A stretch of DNA of 64,000 bases from the NCBI GenBank assembly GCA_050331395.1, contig JBHJGX010000008.1, positions 1-64,000 of the forward strand. Reading direction: 5' to 3'. The notes beneath the pieces are model-generated. The model was not told the origin of the DNA and searched no databases. It was given only the letters and a program-made list of their open reading frames with translations. The position numbers and the translations under genes were made by a program. Of this stretch, positions 1-8,061 are shown one piece after another; the stretch's first letter is position 1; each line of letters starts with the position of its first letter. The stretch comes from Thermohalobaculum sp050331395 (GTDB lineage: Bacteria > Pseudomonadota > Alphaproteobacteria > Rhodobacterales > Rhodobacteraceae).

Positions 1-110
1 AAAACTCGGGGCCCGGGGGCGCCCGCGGGGGGGGGTGGGGGCGGGGGGGCGGGCGCGCGCGGGGGGCCCCCGGGTTCCCCCCGCCCCCCCGGGGGCGCAG
101 GGCGTGTTAA
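1..110. other. G-rich low-complexity window edge
   Basis: The first ~100 bases are dominated by long G and C runs, unlike the rest of the window, which is GC-rich but compositionally normal. No reading frame in it resembles a protein. I infer a low-quality contig end rather than biology. Confidence 0.6.
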
Positions 111-329
111 AGTCATCTCCGCGGGCCTCAGACCGCGGAGACCGCTTGGTTCGAGAAATCGACGCGTCCGCTGCGAGCCACCACCCGGTCAAGCGGTGCC
201 GCAAGGCCCGCCTTGCCACCCGATCAGTGTCACCATCGCGTCCTCCCAAGACCCGCCCCACCAGGCGATTGCATCGGCGCCATCGCCGGGGCAATACGCG
301 ACCGTCTGCCCTTGACCGAGGCGCTCGCC

Positions 330-2123
330 ATGGCCCCGACCGACCCGGCCCTTTGGCCGGCGCTTCTGACGCTCGCGACGCTCGGCGCGATGTTCGCGCT
401 CTTTATCCGCGAAAGCCACCCGCCCGAAGTCGTCGCGATTGCAGGTGCGGCCTTTCTGCTTGCGGCCGGCGTTCTTGAGGTGGACGCCTTCCTGTCGGTT
501 TTCGCCAATCCGGCGCCGATCACGATTGGGGCGATGTTCATCCTCTCGGGCGCGCTTCTCCGGGCCGGCATTCTCGAAGCGGTCTCGCGCCCGATCCTCG
601 CGCTGTCCGAGACGCGCCCGCGGACGGTGCTCGGCGGGTTTGCCGGCGTCACGCTGACCGCCTCGGCCTTCATGAACAACACGCCGGTTGTGGTCATGCT
701 GATCCCCGTCGCGGTCCGGCTGGCCAAACAGCTGCAAATCTCGGCCTCCAAGCTTCTGATCCCCCTCTCTTATCTTGCCGTGCTCGGCGGTACCTGCACG
801 CTGATCGGCACATCGACCAATCTGCTCGTCGACGGGGTCGCGCAAGGCCGCGGGCTCGAGGCGTTCGGCATGTTCGAGCTGACGCCGATGGCCGTGATGA
901 TCGCGGCCGCCGGGGCGGTCTTCATCGCCATCACCGCGCCCTATGCGCTGCCGCGGCGCGACGCGATGGCGGAGATGCTCTCGGATCGCAAGACGCTGAA
1001 GTACTTCACCGAAGTGGTGATCCCGGCCGGCTCCAACCTGATCGGGCGACCGGTGCTCGAGGTCGAGCATTTCTCGCGGCCGGGCATGACGGTGATCGAC
1101 GTGATCCGCGGCGATGCCTCGCTGCGCCGGCGCATGGCCTCGGTCAAACTCGAGCCCGGCGATATCGTCGTCGTGCGCACCGGCGTGAACGAGTTGCTGA
1201 CCCTCCGCGAGAACCGGGCGCTGTCTCTGACCGGCCAGCTCGATGCGGTGGGACAGCGCTCGACCGTCACCGTCGAGGCGCTGATTACGCCGGGCTGCAA
1301 GTTCGTCGGCCGGGTGCTCGGCGATCTGCGGCTGCGGCGCCGCTATGGCGTCTACCCGCTCGCGGTGCATCGCCGGGCCGAGCGGGTGGGTTCGGTGCTC
1401 GACGAGGTGCGGATCCGGGTGGGCGACACGCTGCTGCTCGAAGGCGCCCCCGACGACATCGCGCGCCTCGCCGCCGAGCAAGGTCTCGCGGATCTGACGC
1501 GGCCCTCGGGGCGGCCCTATCGGCGGGCGCGGGCGCCGGTGGTCTTCGGCGTGTTGGGCCTGGTCGTGATCGGCGGGGCGGCCGGTCTGATGCCGATCGC
1601 GGGGCTTGCGGTCATCGGTGTGGCGGTGCTGCTTTTGACGCGGTGCATCGATGCCGAAGAGGCGTTCGACGCGATCGAGGGGCGCCTGCTCGCGCTCATC
1701 TTCGCGATGCTGGCGATCGGGCAAGCGCTCGAGGAGACGGGGGCCGTCGCGCTATTGGTGAATGCGGCCGCGCCCTGGCTCGTGAGCCTGCCGCCCGAGC
1801 TCGTGCTCTGGTTCGTCTTTCTGCTCGCTTCGGTGCTGACCGAGCTCGTCTCGAACAATGCGGTGGCAGTCGTCGTCACGCCGGTGGCGATCTCGGTCGC
1901 CGACGCGCTTGGGGTCGATCCGCGGCCCTTTGTGGTTGCCGTCATGGTGGCGGCGTCGGCGAGCTTCGCGACCCCGATCGGCTATCAGACCAACACGCTC
2001 GTCTATGCGCCGGGGGGCTACCGCTTCACCGACTACATGCGCCTCGGCATCCCGCTCAATCTGGGCGTCGGCGCGATGGCTGCGCTGCTGATCCCGGAGT
2101 TCTGGCCGCTCTCGCCCCCCTGA
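330..2123 (+). CDS. SLC13-type permease with TrkA-C domains
   Basis: A 597-residue inner-membrane transporter. Hydrophobic N-terminal and C-terminal halves flank a soluble middle (about residues 225-390) that reads as two tandem RCK/TrkA-C domains, the layout of the SLC13/DASS-related anion permeases annotated as SLC13 family or TrkA-C domain protein. The substrate-site hairpins are visible as FMNNTPVVVMLIPVA and GTSTNLLVDG in the first half and VSNNAVAVVVTPVA with TPIGYQTNTLVYAPGGY in the second. The frame stays open upstream to a TTG at 213, but ATG 330 begins directly before the first membrane segment and is preferred. Substrate cannot be told from sequence; sulfate or dicarboxylate are family possibilities. 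It stands alone. Confidence 0.9.
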   Translation: MAPTDPALWPALLTLATLGAMFALFIRESHPPEVVAIAGAAFLLAAGVLEVDAFLSVFANPAPITIGAMFILSGALLRAGILEAVSRPILALSETRPRTVLGGFAGVTLTASAFMNNTPVVVMLIPVAVRLAKQLQISASKLLIPLSYLAVLGGTCTLIGTSTNLLVDGVAQGRGLEAFGMFELTPMAVMIAAAGAVFIAITAPYALPRRDAMAEMLSDRKTLKYFTEVVIPAGSNLIGRPVLEVEHFSRPGMTVIDVIRGDASLRRRMASVKLEPGDIVVVRTGVNELLTLRENRALSLTGQLDAVGQRSTVTVEALITPGCKFVGRVLGDLRLRRRYGVYPLAVHRRAERVGSVLDEVRIRVGDTLLLEGAPDDIARLAAEQGLADLTRPSGRPYRRARAPVVFGVLGLVVIGGAAGLMPIAGLAVIGVAVLLLTRCIDAEEAFDAIEGRLLALIFAMLAIGQALEETGAVALLVNAAAPWLVSLPPELVLWFVFLLASVLTELVSNNAVAVVVTPVAISVADALGVDPRPFVVAVMVAASASFATPIGYQTNTLVYAPGGYRFTDYMRLGIPLNLGVGAMAALLIPEFWPLSPP

Positions 2124-2156
2124 CGGGTCCGGCGCGCGCCGGGCGCCCAGAGCCGG

Positions 2157-2561
2157 TTACCGCGGTGGGCCGGCGGGGTCGAAATCCGGATTGTAGTGGC
2201 CCGATCCGTTGGCGATCGCAGCGCCGACGGCGATGCCGAGCACACCGGCCGCGATCCCCGCGGCGACCGCAGCCCCGCTGTCGCGGTCCCGATCGTAGCA
2301 GCAGCCGCCGTGATGGTGATGGATCACATGGCGCGTTCGGTGGTGGTGGCGTTTGTGATGGTGGTGGTGGTGGCGCTTCGCCCGATGATGACGCCCGCCG
2401 TGGCGGTTGTGACCTTTGCCGCGGACGAGGACGACGGGAAGCGTGTCTGCCTGCGCGGTCGCGGGCGCCACCGGCATGGCCACGGCCGGCAAAGCGACCG
2501 GCGAGAGGGCGAGCGCGACCGAGATGACCGCGACGGTGAAGGACCGGGCGATACGCATCAT
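2157..2561 (-). CDS. small exported histidine-rich protein
   Basis: A 134-residue protein with a clear signal peptide (hydrophobic core about residues 8-28, probable cleavage after an Ala-rich stretch near residue 37). Residues about 50-86 hold some 18 histidines, including a run of six and a run of four, mixed with Arg and Lys. A glycine-zipper-like hydrophobic segment (GAAVAAGIAAGVLGIAVG) follows, then a short polar tail. I do not recognise a named family. The His tract suggests periplasmic metal binding (Zn, Ni or Cu), which is inference. Its ATG overlaps the stop of the upstream gene (ATGA), so the two are probably translationally coupled. Confidence 0.75.
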   Translation of the reverse strand: MMRIARSFTVAVISVALALSPVALPAVAMPVAPATAQADTLPVVLVRGKGHNRHGGRHHRAKRHHHHHHKRHHHRTRHVIHHHHGGCCYDRDRDSGAAVAAGIAAGVLGIAVGAAIANGSGHYNPDFDPAGPPR

Positions 2562-3019
2562 TCACTCTCCCCGTCCGAGGCGTCGGAACCGGTCGGAGCG
2601 GACGTGTCCGCTTCGGCGAAATCGACGATCTCGAAATCGACTTTGATCTTTTGCCACGCCTCGGCGAGCGCCGGACAATCGAGCCCCGCCGCCTCGGAAG
2701 CGGCGCCATATCCGAGGGCCGTCGCGAAGACGAACGCGACATCGCTGCCCACCGATTTGGTCATCAGATCGTACATCACATGCGCATCGCCGATCATCAG
2801 CTCGCGCTCGGGCCCGTCTTCGAGACAGGCATAAACCCGACCGACGGTCACGCCGAGCGGGCGCACCTGGGTCTTGATTTGCTCGGTGAGAGCGACTTGC
2901 CGGTCCACCAGAGGCTCGGCGGATGGCGATGTTGTCTCCTGCGCGGGCGCAAGGCCGGCGACGGCGAGCCCCGCCAGACACAGGACGAGGGCGAAGCTTC
3001 GAGGGGTCGTGCGAGGCAT
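2558..3019 (-). CDS. exported hypothetical protein
   Basis: A 153-residue protein whose start at 3019 puts a good signal peptide first (RSFALVLCLAGLAVAGLAPA). The mature part is acidic with two Cys (in YACLEDGPE and GLDCPALAE) that could form a periplasmic disulfide. I recognise no domain. An upstream in-frame start at 3064 would add 15 Arg-rich residues before the signal peptide and is less likely. Its stop overlaps the start of the His-rich protein gene by four bases, so the pair is probably one transcription unit, which hints at a shared role that I cannot name. Confidence 0.75.
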   Translation of the reverse strand: MPRTTPRSFALVLCLAGLAVAGLAPAQETTSPSAEPLVDRQVALTEQIKTQVRPLGVTVGRVYACLEDGPERELMIGDAHVMYDLMTKSVGSDVAFVFATALGYGAASEAAGLDCPALAEAWQKIKVDFEIVDFAEADTSAPTGSDASDGESE

Positions 3020-3171
3020 TGCGTCTCTCCGAAAGGGGCGGGCGGCGGGGCGCGCGCGTTGCACGGGTTGGATAGCACATCTCCCAGGCCGGCGCAGCCG
3101 CCCATGCGGCTTGCGACATCCAAGGCCCGTCGCCTATAGCAGACCAAGGCGAAACGAGCTGGAGGGATGCC

Positions 3172-3918
3172 ATGGCCGGCCATTCCAAATGGGCCAATAT
3201 TCAGCACCGGAAGGGCCGACAGGACGCGGCTCGGTCGAAGCTGTTCTCGAAACTCGCCAAAGAGATCACGGTCGCGGCGAAGATGGGCGATCCCGACCCG
3301 GAAAAGAACCCGCGGCTTCGCTTGGCGGTCAAAGAAGCGAAGTCGAATTCGGTGCCGAAGGACGTGATCGACCGGGCGATCAAGAAATCCCAAGGCGGCG
3401 ACGCGGAGAATTACGACGAGATCCGCTATGAGGGCTACGGGCCTGGCGGCGTCGCGCTCATCGTCGAGGCGCTGACGGATAACCGCAATCGGACAGCCTC
3501 GAACGTGCGCTCGACCTTTTCGAAACACGGTGGCAACCTGGCCGAGACGGGAGCGGTATCGTTCATGTTCGACCGGAAGGGACAGATCCTCTATCCGGCC
3601 GGCGCCGGTGATGCGGACGCGGTGATGGAAGCGGCGATCGATGCGGGCGCGGAGGACGTGGAGAGTTCGGCCGACGGCCATGCGATCTGGACCGATGCGG
3701 CGGATCTCGCCGAGGTGTCGGCCGCGCTCGAAGCGCATCTGGGCGAAGCGGAAAGCACCAAACTCGTCTGGAAACCGCAGACCTTGACCCCCGTCGACGA
3801 GGATCAGGGCAGTACGCTGATGAAGCTGCTGAACGCGCTCGAGGACGATGACGACGTGCAGCGGGTGACGGCGAACTTCGACATGACCGATGACGTCATG
3901 GAGAAATTGGCCTCCTGA
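3172..3918 (+). CDS. yebC: YebC/PmpR family protein
   Basis: A full-length 248-residue YebC-family protein. The N-terminus MAGHSKWANIQHRKGRQD is diagnostic, followed by SNSVPKDVIDRAIKK and the YEGYGPGGVALIVE block. The family was named as transcriptional regulators; members have more recently been linked to translation through difficult peptide motifs on the ribosome. An upstream GTG at 3167 lies in another frame; the ATG is preceded by AGGGATGCC. In many alphaproteobacteria yebC sits with ruvC-ruvAB, which is not the case here. Confidence 0.97.
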   Translation: MAGHSKWANIQHRKGRQDAARSKLFSKLAKEITVAAKMGDPDPEKNPRLRLAVKEAKSNSVPKDVIDRAIKKSQGGDAENYDEIRYEGYGPGGVALIVEALTDNRNRTASNVRSTFSKHGGNLAETGAVSFMFDRKGQILYPAGAGDADAVMEAAIDAGAEDVESSADGHAIWTDAADLAEVSAALEAHLGEAESTKLVWKPQTLTPVDEDQGSTLMKLLNALEDDDDVQRVTANFDMTDDVMEKLAS

Positions 3919-3943
3919 GGCTTGGGCCGCTGAGCTAAACGGC

Positions 3944-3967
3944 CTCCACGGGCTGACGCCCGCGGAG
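3944..3967. terminator. hairpin after yebC
   Basis: The inverted repeat ctccacgggc / gcccgcggag around a 4-base loop lies 26 bases past the yebC stop. One position in the stem is unpaired and there is no T tract, so it is only a weak terminator or mRNA-end candidate. Confidence 0.4.
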
Positions 3968-4080
3968 ACGACCTTGCCTCGCCGTCGGCCCTTGCGGGCC
4001 TTGGCTCAGGCGGGGCGCCGCGGCGCGATCCGCGCCGCCTGCACGGTCCAGCCGGAGGCGACGGACCGTGCGCATGTCGT

Positions 4081-4104
4081 ATCCGCGGGCATCCGCCCGC
4101 GGAT
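4081..4104. terminator. perfect 10-bp hairpin between convergent genes
   Basis: ATCCGCGGGC and GCCCGCGGAT form a perfect 10-bp stem around a 4-base loop, ten bases past the stop of the minus-strand phosphoesterase and facing yebC. It probably ends both convergent transcripts. No T tract follows in either direction. Confidence 0.6.
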
Positions 4105-4114
4105 GCCGATCGAT

Positions 4115-4957
4115 CTAGACCCCGCCCGGATTGCCGTCGCCGTCCCGGCCGATCCGTCCGCCCACGCGAAGCGGCCTCACCGCATGCGCCCGTCCCGTCC
4201 CGTCGTCGGTCTCGACCACCACCCCGCAAAGCGTCGCATCGCCAAGGGCCGGCTCGAACCGGCCTCCGGGCATGCCCGTGACGAACCGCTTCATCGGTTC
4301 GAGCTTGTCCATTCCGATCACGCTGTCATAGTCGCCGCACATGCCCGCATCGGTCTGATAGGCCGTGCCGCGCGCCAGAATTTGCGCATCCGCGGTCGGC
4401 ACATGGGTATGGCTGCCCACCACGAGCGATGCACGTCCGTCGCACCAGTGCCCGATTGCCATCTTCTCCGACGTCGCTTCCGCATGGATTTCGACCACCG
4501 CAGCCGCCACGGACTGCCCGAGCCTGTGTGGCTTGAGCGCCGCCTCGAGCGCGGAGAACGGATCGTCGAATGGCCGGTTCATGAACACCCGCCCAAGCGC
4601 CACAGCGACCAGCACCCGCGCGCCGCGCCGCGGGCCATCTGCCACCTCGAAGACCGCCGCTCCGCGGCCGGGCGCCGTCTTGGCGTAATTCAGCGGGCGC
4701 AGGATCCGCGGTTCGGTCTCGATCGCCGAGAGCATCTCCTTTTGGTCGAAGGCGTGGTCGCCGAGCGTGATCGCATCGGCCCCTGCGGCCAAGAGTTCGC
4801 CGGCGATTGCCGCTGTGAGACCAAAGCCCGAGGCGGCGTTCTCCGCGTTCACCACAACGAAATCGAGCGCCAGCCGGTCGCGGAGCCCGGGCAGCCCCTC
4901 GATCGCGGCGGTGCGCCCGGCTCGCCCGACCAAATCTCCTAGAAAGAGGATCCGCAT
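4115..4957 (-). CDS. YmdB-family metallophosphoesterase
   Basis: A 280-residue protein of the TIGR00282/YmdB family of calcineurin-like phosphodiesterases, which hydrolyse 2',3'-cyclic nucleotides in characterised members. Metal ligands are visible in the expected order: the N-terminal GDLVGRAGR block, NAENAASG, GDHAFD, EIHAEATSEK, and GSHTHVPTAD near the C-terminal third. Length matches the family. In alphaproteobacteria this gene is often near yebC and 5-formyltetrahydrofolate cyclo-ligase, as here, although the two flanking genes run on the opposite strand. Cytoplasmic. Confidence 0.92.
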   Translation of the reverse strand: MRILFLGDLVGRAGRTAAIEGLPGLRDRLALDFVVVNAENAASGFGLTAAIAGELLAAGADAITLGDHAFDQKEMLSAIETEPRILRPLNYAKTAPGRGAAVFEVADGPRRGARVLVAVALGRVFMNRPFDDPFSALEAALKPHRLGQSVAAAVVEIHAEATSEKMAIGHWCDGRASLVVGSHTHVPTADAQILARGTAYQTDAGMCGDYDSVIGMDKLEPMKRFVTGMPGGRFEPALGDATLCGVVVETDDGTGRAHAVRPLRVGGRIGRDGDGNPGGV

Positions 4958-5104
4958 CCCTCGTCCCTACGCGGGGCTGCCAGGCGCGGCAAGCGCTGCC
5001 GGGGTCGGTGGGCCGCGTTTCCCGCCTGTCGAGGCAGACAACACCGACCGGCACCCACTGCACGGGCCACCCTTCCCAAAGCCGACGTGCCGGCATATCT
5101 CACC

Positions 5105-5276
5105 AATTGGCGGGTGCTGTTCTTCCCGTGCGAGGACAGAATCCTGGTGGCCTAATCATGCTCGCGGGAGCTGGCTCTGCGCTTGACCGTGGTCTCGTGT
5201 AACCGGCGCCCACCTGGTACCCCAGGCTCGCGAGGATCTGAGCCCTCCACGGTCGCAACGGGCCCGCCGCCCGGTT
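5105..5276 (+). ncRNA. ssrS: 6S RNA (SsrS) candidate
   Basis: The ~375-base gap before 5-formyltetrahydrofolate cyclo-ligase contains a long imperfect hairpin. From the outside in: AATTGG/CCGGTT (two wobbles), GGCGGG (5109-5114)/CCCGCC (5263-5268), CCCGTGCG (5125-5132) with CGC-A-ACGGG (5254-5262), a large open central region, GACCGTGG (5185-5192)/CCACGGTC (5247-5254) and a terminal CCTGG-TACC-CCAGG hairpin (5213-5226). A ~170-nt rod with an open centre, placed directly upstream of the 5-FCL gene, is the known architecture and location of proteobacterial 6S RNA, which sequesters sigma-70 RNA polymerase. The call is by structure and synteny, not by alignment. Confidence 0.7.
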
Positions 5277-5334
5277 CGCCCCGCCCATTCGTGAAGGTCA
5301 TGCCTCTCACCCCAACGCCTCCCGATTGCTTACC

Positions 5335-5958
5335 ATGAGCCAAGACGGCATCGCCGCCCGCAAAGCCGCCCTGCGCACCGCCGCCTATGCGACCCGTAAG
5401 CGCGCGCACGCCGCCGCGGGTCACGCTGCGGACCGGGCCGCCGAAGCGTTCCTTGCGCTTGCACTGCACCCGGGCATCGAGGTCGTCGCCGGCTATCGGC
5501 CGATCCGAACGGAGATCGACCCGACGCCGCTCATGCTGCGGTTTCTGGCGCTCGGGCACCGGCTCGCCGTGCCGGTGATCGAGGCGCCCGGTCGCCCGCT
5601 CGCCTTCCGGGAATGGACCCCGGATGCGCCGATGGTCGCGGGGCCCTTCGGCGCGGAGATCCCCGCCAAGGGCGCGTGGCTCGTGCCCCGGCTCCTCATC
5701 GTGCCGCTGCTCGCCTTCGACCGGGAGGGCGGACGCCTCGGCTATGGCGGCGGCTTCTACGATCGCACGCTCGAGAAGCTGCGGGCGGACAGCCCGACCC
5801 GGGCGGTGGGCGTCGCCTATGCGGCGCAAGAGGTGCCAACGGTGCCCCGGGAGGCGACCGATGCGCGCCTCGACGCGATCGTCACCGAGGGCGGCGCGAT
5901 CCGGGTTGGGCCGGCCTCCGACCCTCTCCCGAGCCCGCCCGGCGCACCCGGCGCGTGA
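5335..5958 (+). CDS. 5-formyltetrahydrofolate cyclo-ligase
   Basis: A 207-residue 5-FCL (YgfA family), which converts 5-formyl-THF to 5,10-methenyl-THF with ATP. The signature GYGGGFYDRTLEKL is intact, as are the N-terminal KAALR start motif and the REWTPDAPM region. A TTG at 5326 is possible, but ATG 5335 gives the usual N-terminus. It lies just downstream of the 6S RNA candidate, a linkage known across proteobacteria. Its stop overlaps the GTG of the acetyltransferase gene. The last ~15 residues are Pro/Gly-rich and outside the domain. Confidence 0.95.
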   Translation: MSQDGIAARKAALRTAAYATRKRAHAAAGHAADRAAEAFLALALHPGIEVVAGYRPIRTEIDPTPLMLRFLALGHRLAVPVIEAPGRPLAFREWTPDAPMVAGPFGAEIPAKGAWLVPRLLIVPLLAFDREGGRLGYGGGFYDRTLEKLRADSPTRAVGVAYAAQEVPTVPREATDARLDAIVTEGGAIRVGPASDPLPSPPGAPGA

Positions 5959-6482
5959 CGCTCCCGCCCCGCGCTCGGCCCGCGGTCCGCATCCGGGCCC
6001 TGCCCTCTCCGCCAGGCGCGCCCGATGCTGCCGCGCTCTGGGAGATGTTGCGGCCCGTCTTCCGGGCCGGCGAGACCTATGCAGTCGACCGGGACATCTC
6101 AGAGACCGACGCGCTGGCCTTCTGGTGCGCGCCCGCCAAGACCACCTGTCTCGCCGAAGACGCGGCCGGGGCGGCGCTTGGAAGCTTTTATATGGCAGCC
6201 AACCAGGGCGGCGGCGGAGCCCATGTGGCGAATGCGGGCTTCGTGACGGCCGCTTCGGCGCGCGGGCGCGGCGTCGCCCGGGCGATGCTGCGCGATGCGC
6301 TCGACCGGGCCAGGGGCGCGGGGTTCCGCGCGATGCAATTCAACTTCGTCGTCGCCACCAATACGGGCGCGATCGCGCTTTGGCGCTCCGAGGGTTTCGA
6401 GATCGTGGGACGACTGCCCGGAGCGTTCCGGCATCCGGGCGCGGGCGAGGTCGACGCCCTCGTGATGTATCGCCGGCTCTGA
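5955..6482 (+). CDS. GNAT family N-acetyltransferase
   Basis: A 175-residue GNAT protein. The acetyl-CoA loop is seen as ASARGRGVARAML and the C-terminal NTGAIALWRSEGFEIVG is the typical last helix-strand of the fold. The GTG start at 5955 overlaps the 5-FCL stop (GTGA) and removes the long non-homologous upstream extension of the open frame, so translational coupling decides the start. The substrate is unknown; members of this subgroup acetylate small amines or protein N-termini. Confidence 0.88.
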   Translation: MTLPPRARPAVRIRALPSPPGAPDAAALWEMLRPVFRAGETYAVDRDISETDALAFWCAPAKTTCLAEDAAGAALGSFYMAANQGGGGAHVANAGFVTAASARGRGVARAMLRDALDRARGAGFRAMQFNFVVATNTGAIALWRSEGFEIVGRLPGAFRHPGAGEVDALVMYRRL

Positions 6483-6530
6483 CCGGGCTCCGACCGGGCG
6501 CCCCGGCGGCGTCAGCCGGCCCGGCGGAGC

Positions 6531-6547
6531 GGGGGCTCGATGCCCCC
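6531..6547. terminator. hairpin between convergent GNAT and purC genes
   Basis: GGGGGC-tcgat-GCCCCC is a perfect 6-bp GC stem located between two convergent genes. There is no T tract, so its terminator role is inferred from position. Confidence 0.45.
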
Positions 6548-6577
6548 CGACGCCGGCCCGAGCGCCCAAATGGCCGA

Positions 6578-7345
6578 TCAGTGCACGAGCTTCGGGCCCG
6601 GCTTCGGCTTGCCGTTACCCGCCTCGGGCAGGATCCCGAGGCGCTTGGCGACTTCCGTGTAGGCATCCGTCAGCGAGCCCAGATCGCGCCGGAAGACGTC
6701 CTTGTCGAGCTTTTGGCCGGTCTTCGTGTCCCAAAGCCGGCAGCTGTCCGGCGAGATCTCGTCGGCGACGATGATCCGCTGGAAATCGCCTTCCCAGAGC
6801 CGGCCCATCTCCACTTTGAAGTCGACCAATTTGATCCCGACCCCGAGAAAGAGCCCCGACAGGAAATCGTTCACCCGAAGCGCAAGTGCGATCATGTCAT
6901 CGAGATCCTGCTGGCTCGCCCAATTAAAGCAAAGGATATGCTCTTCGGTGACCATCGGATCGCCGAGCTTGTCGTCCTTATAATAAAATTCGATGATCGG
7001 CCGGGGCAAGGCGGTCCCTTCTTCAAGACCAAGCCGCGTCGACAGCGAGCCCGCAGCCACGTTTCTTACGACGACTTCAAGAGGAACGATTTCGCAGGCG
7101 CGAATAAGTTGCTCGCGCATATTGAGGCGCCGGATAAAGTGGTTCGGGATCCCGACCCCGGTCAGCGCTGTCATCAAATGTTCAGAAATCCGGTTGTTCA
7201 GCACGCCTTTGCCGTCGATCACGTCGACCTTCTCGGCGTTGAAGGCGGTCGCATCGTCCTTGAAATACTGAACCAAGGTCCCGGGCTCGGGACCTTCATA
7301 GATGATCTTGGCCTTGCCTTCGTAAACGAGTCTGCGCCGCGCCAT
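6578..7345 (-). CDS. purC: phosphoribosylaminoimidazole-succinocarboxamide synthase
   Basis: A 255-residue SAICAR synthetase that joins aspartate to CAIR in purine synthesis. Diagnostic blocks: YEGKAKIIYE at the N-terminus, FKDDATAFN, LEVVVRNVAAGS, KLVDFKVEMG, and IVADEISPDSCRLWD (signature 2). Length matches bacterial PurC. In Rhodobacterales purC normally lies before purS-purQ; here neither follows downstream, as the gene ends against a convergent acetyltransferase. Confidence 0.97.
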   Translation of the reverse strand: MARRRLVYEGKAKIIYEGPEPGTLVQYFKDDATAFNAEKVDVIDGKGVLNNRISEHLMTALTGVGIPNHFIRRLNMREQLIRACEIVPLEVVVRNVAAGSLSTRLGLEEGTALPRPIIEFYYKDDKLGDPMVTEEHILCFNWASQQDLDDMIALALRVNDFLSGLFLGVGIKLVDFKVEMGRLWEGDFQRIIVADEISPDSCRLWDTKTGQKLDKDVFRRDLGSLTDAYTEVAKRLGILPEAGNGKPKPGPKLVH

Positions 7346-7427
7346 CGGGGACCGCTCCTGGACAATTCGGACGCGGGATGAGCCGCACGCCCAAGCGCTC
7401 TATAGGAACGCGGCCGACGGGACACAA

Positions 7428-7455
7428 GGGAGCGCCGCCGGGGTGCGGCGCTCCC
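7428..7455 (-). terminator. terminator-like hairpin after EF-hand gene
   Basis: GGGAGCGCCGC and GCGGCGCTCCC form a perfect 11-bp stem with a six-base loop, 36 bases past the stop of the minus-strand EF-hand gene. The T tract is weak. Confidence 0.6.
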
Positions 7456-7491
7456 CATGGCACACACTGCCCAGCGCGGGGAAATCAGACC

Positions 7492-7905
7492 TTACTGATT
7501 AACCTCGGCACCAGTGCGGCGCGCATGATCCGGAAAGACCTCAAGACCGAGTTCGACGTCATCGTCATATTCCGACATCTCCCGCGGGTTCAGCATTGAG
7601 TCGAAGTTGGTGTCATAATATCCGAAGACATCGAGGCCAACTTCGCGTTCGTTGAGCCGACCGTCATTATTCGCATCGGCCTGAAGGAATGCGGCATTCG
7701 GCTCGGAAAGGCCGAGTTCCTCCGGTATAAGCACGCTGTCGTCGTTGTCATCGAACCGGTCGAAGGTGCTGGCAGCCACATCTCCCTCGAGGAATTCCCG
7801 CGCGTCCACTTGGCCATCGTCGTTCGTATCAAATTCCATAGCGGCGACCGCTCCGGTCGTGAGAAGCGCGGTAGCAACAGCGATTGCACTTGTCATACGG
7901 GTCAT
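7492..7905 (-). CDS. exported EF-hand calcium-binding protein
   Basis: A 137-residue protein with a signal peptide (to about residue 22) and four EF-hand-like loops: DTNDDGQVDARE, DDNDDSVLIPEE, DANNDGRLNERE and DTNFDSMLNPRE. Loops 1 and 3 are canonical with Gly at position 6; loops 2 and 4 have Ser there and are probably weaker. It is likely a periplasmic Ca2+ binder, of a type common in Rhodobacterales. A GGAGG six bases before ATG 7905 supports the start. Alone in its transcription unit. Confidence 0.85.
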   Translation of the reverse strand: MTRMTSAIAVATALLTTGAVAAMEFDTNDDGQVDAREFLEGDVAASTFDRFDDNDDSVLIPEELGLSEPNAAFLQADANNDGRLNEREVGLDVFGYYDTNFDSMLNPREMSEYDDDVELGLEVFPDHARRTGAEVNQ

Positions 7906-8061
7906 CGAGACCTCCGTCGTTTCGCTTCGTTAACTTGCACTATAGAAACGTGACGCCCGTCGGACGCGTTCCTGGCTCAGTCCGCCAGACCGGAAATTTG
8001 CCTTTTCGCTGAGACCCGGTCATGCTCGGGCCGGGGAGCAAGCCGGGTTGGGGCGTCGGCT

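Noticed and set aside
189..1724. Long minus-strand open frame (511 codons) opposite the SLC13 gene
   Set aside because: Composition is Arg/His/Gln-rich with no domain; it is the antisense shadow of a GC-rich gene.
3920..3945. tRNA-like TAGCTCAGCGG string on the minus strand after yebC
   Set aside because: Only the D-arm-like string is present; no anticodon or T-arm can be folded and it overlaps the end of yebC.
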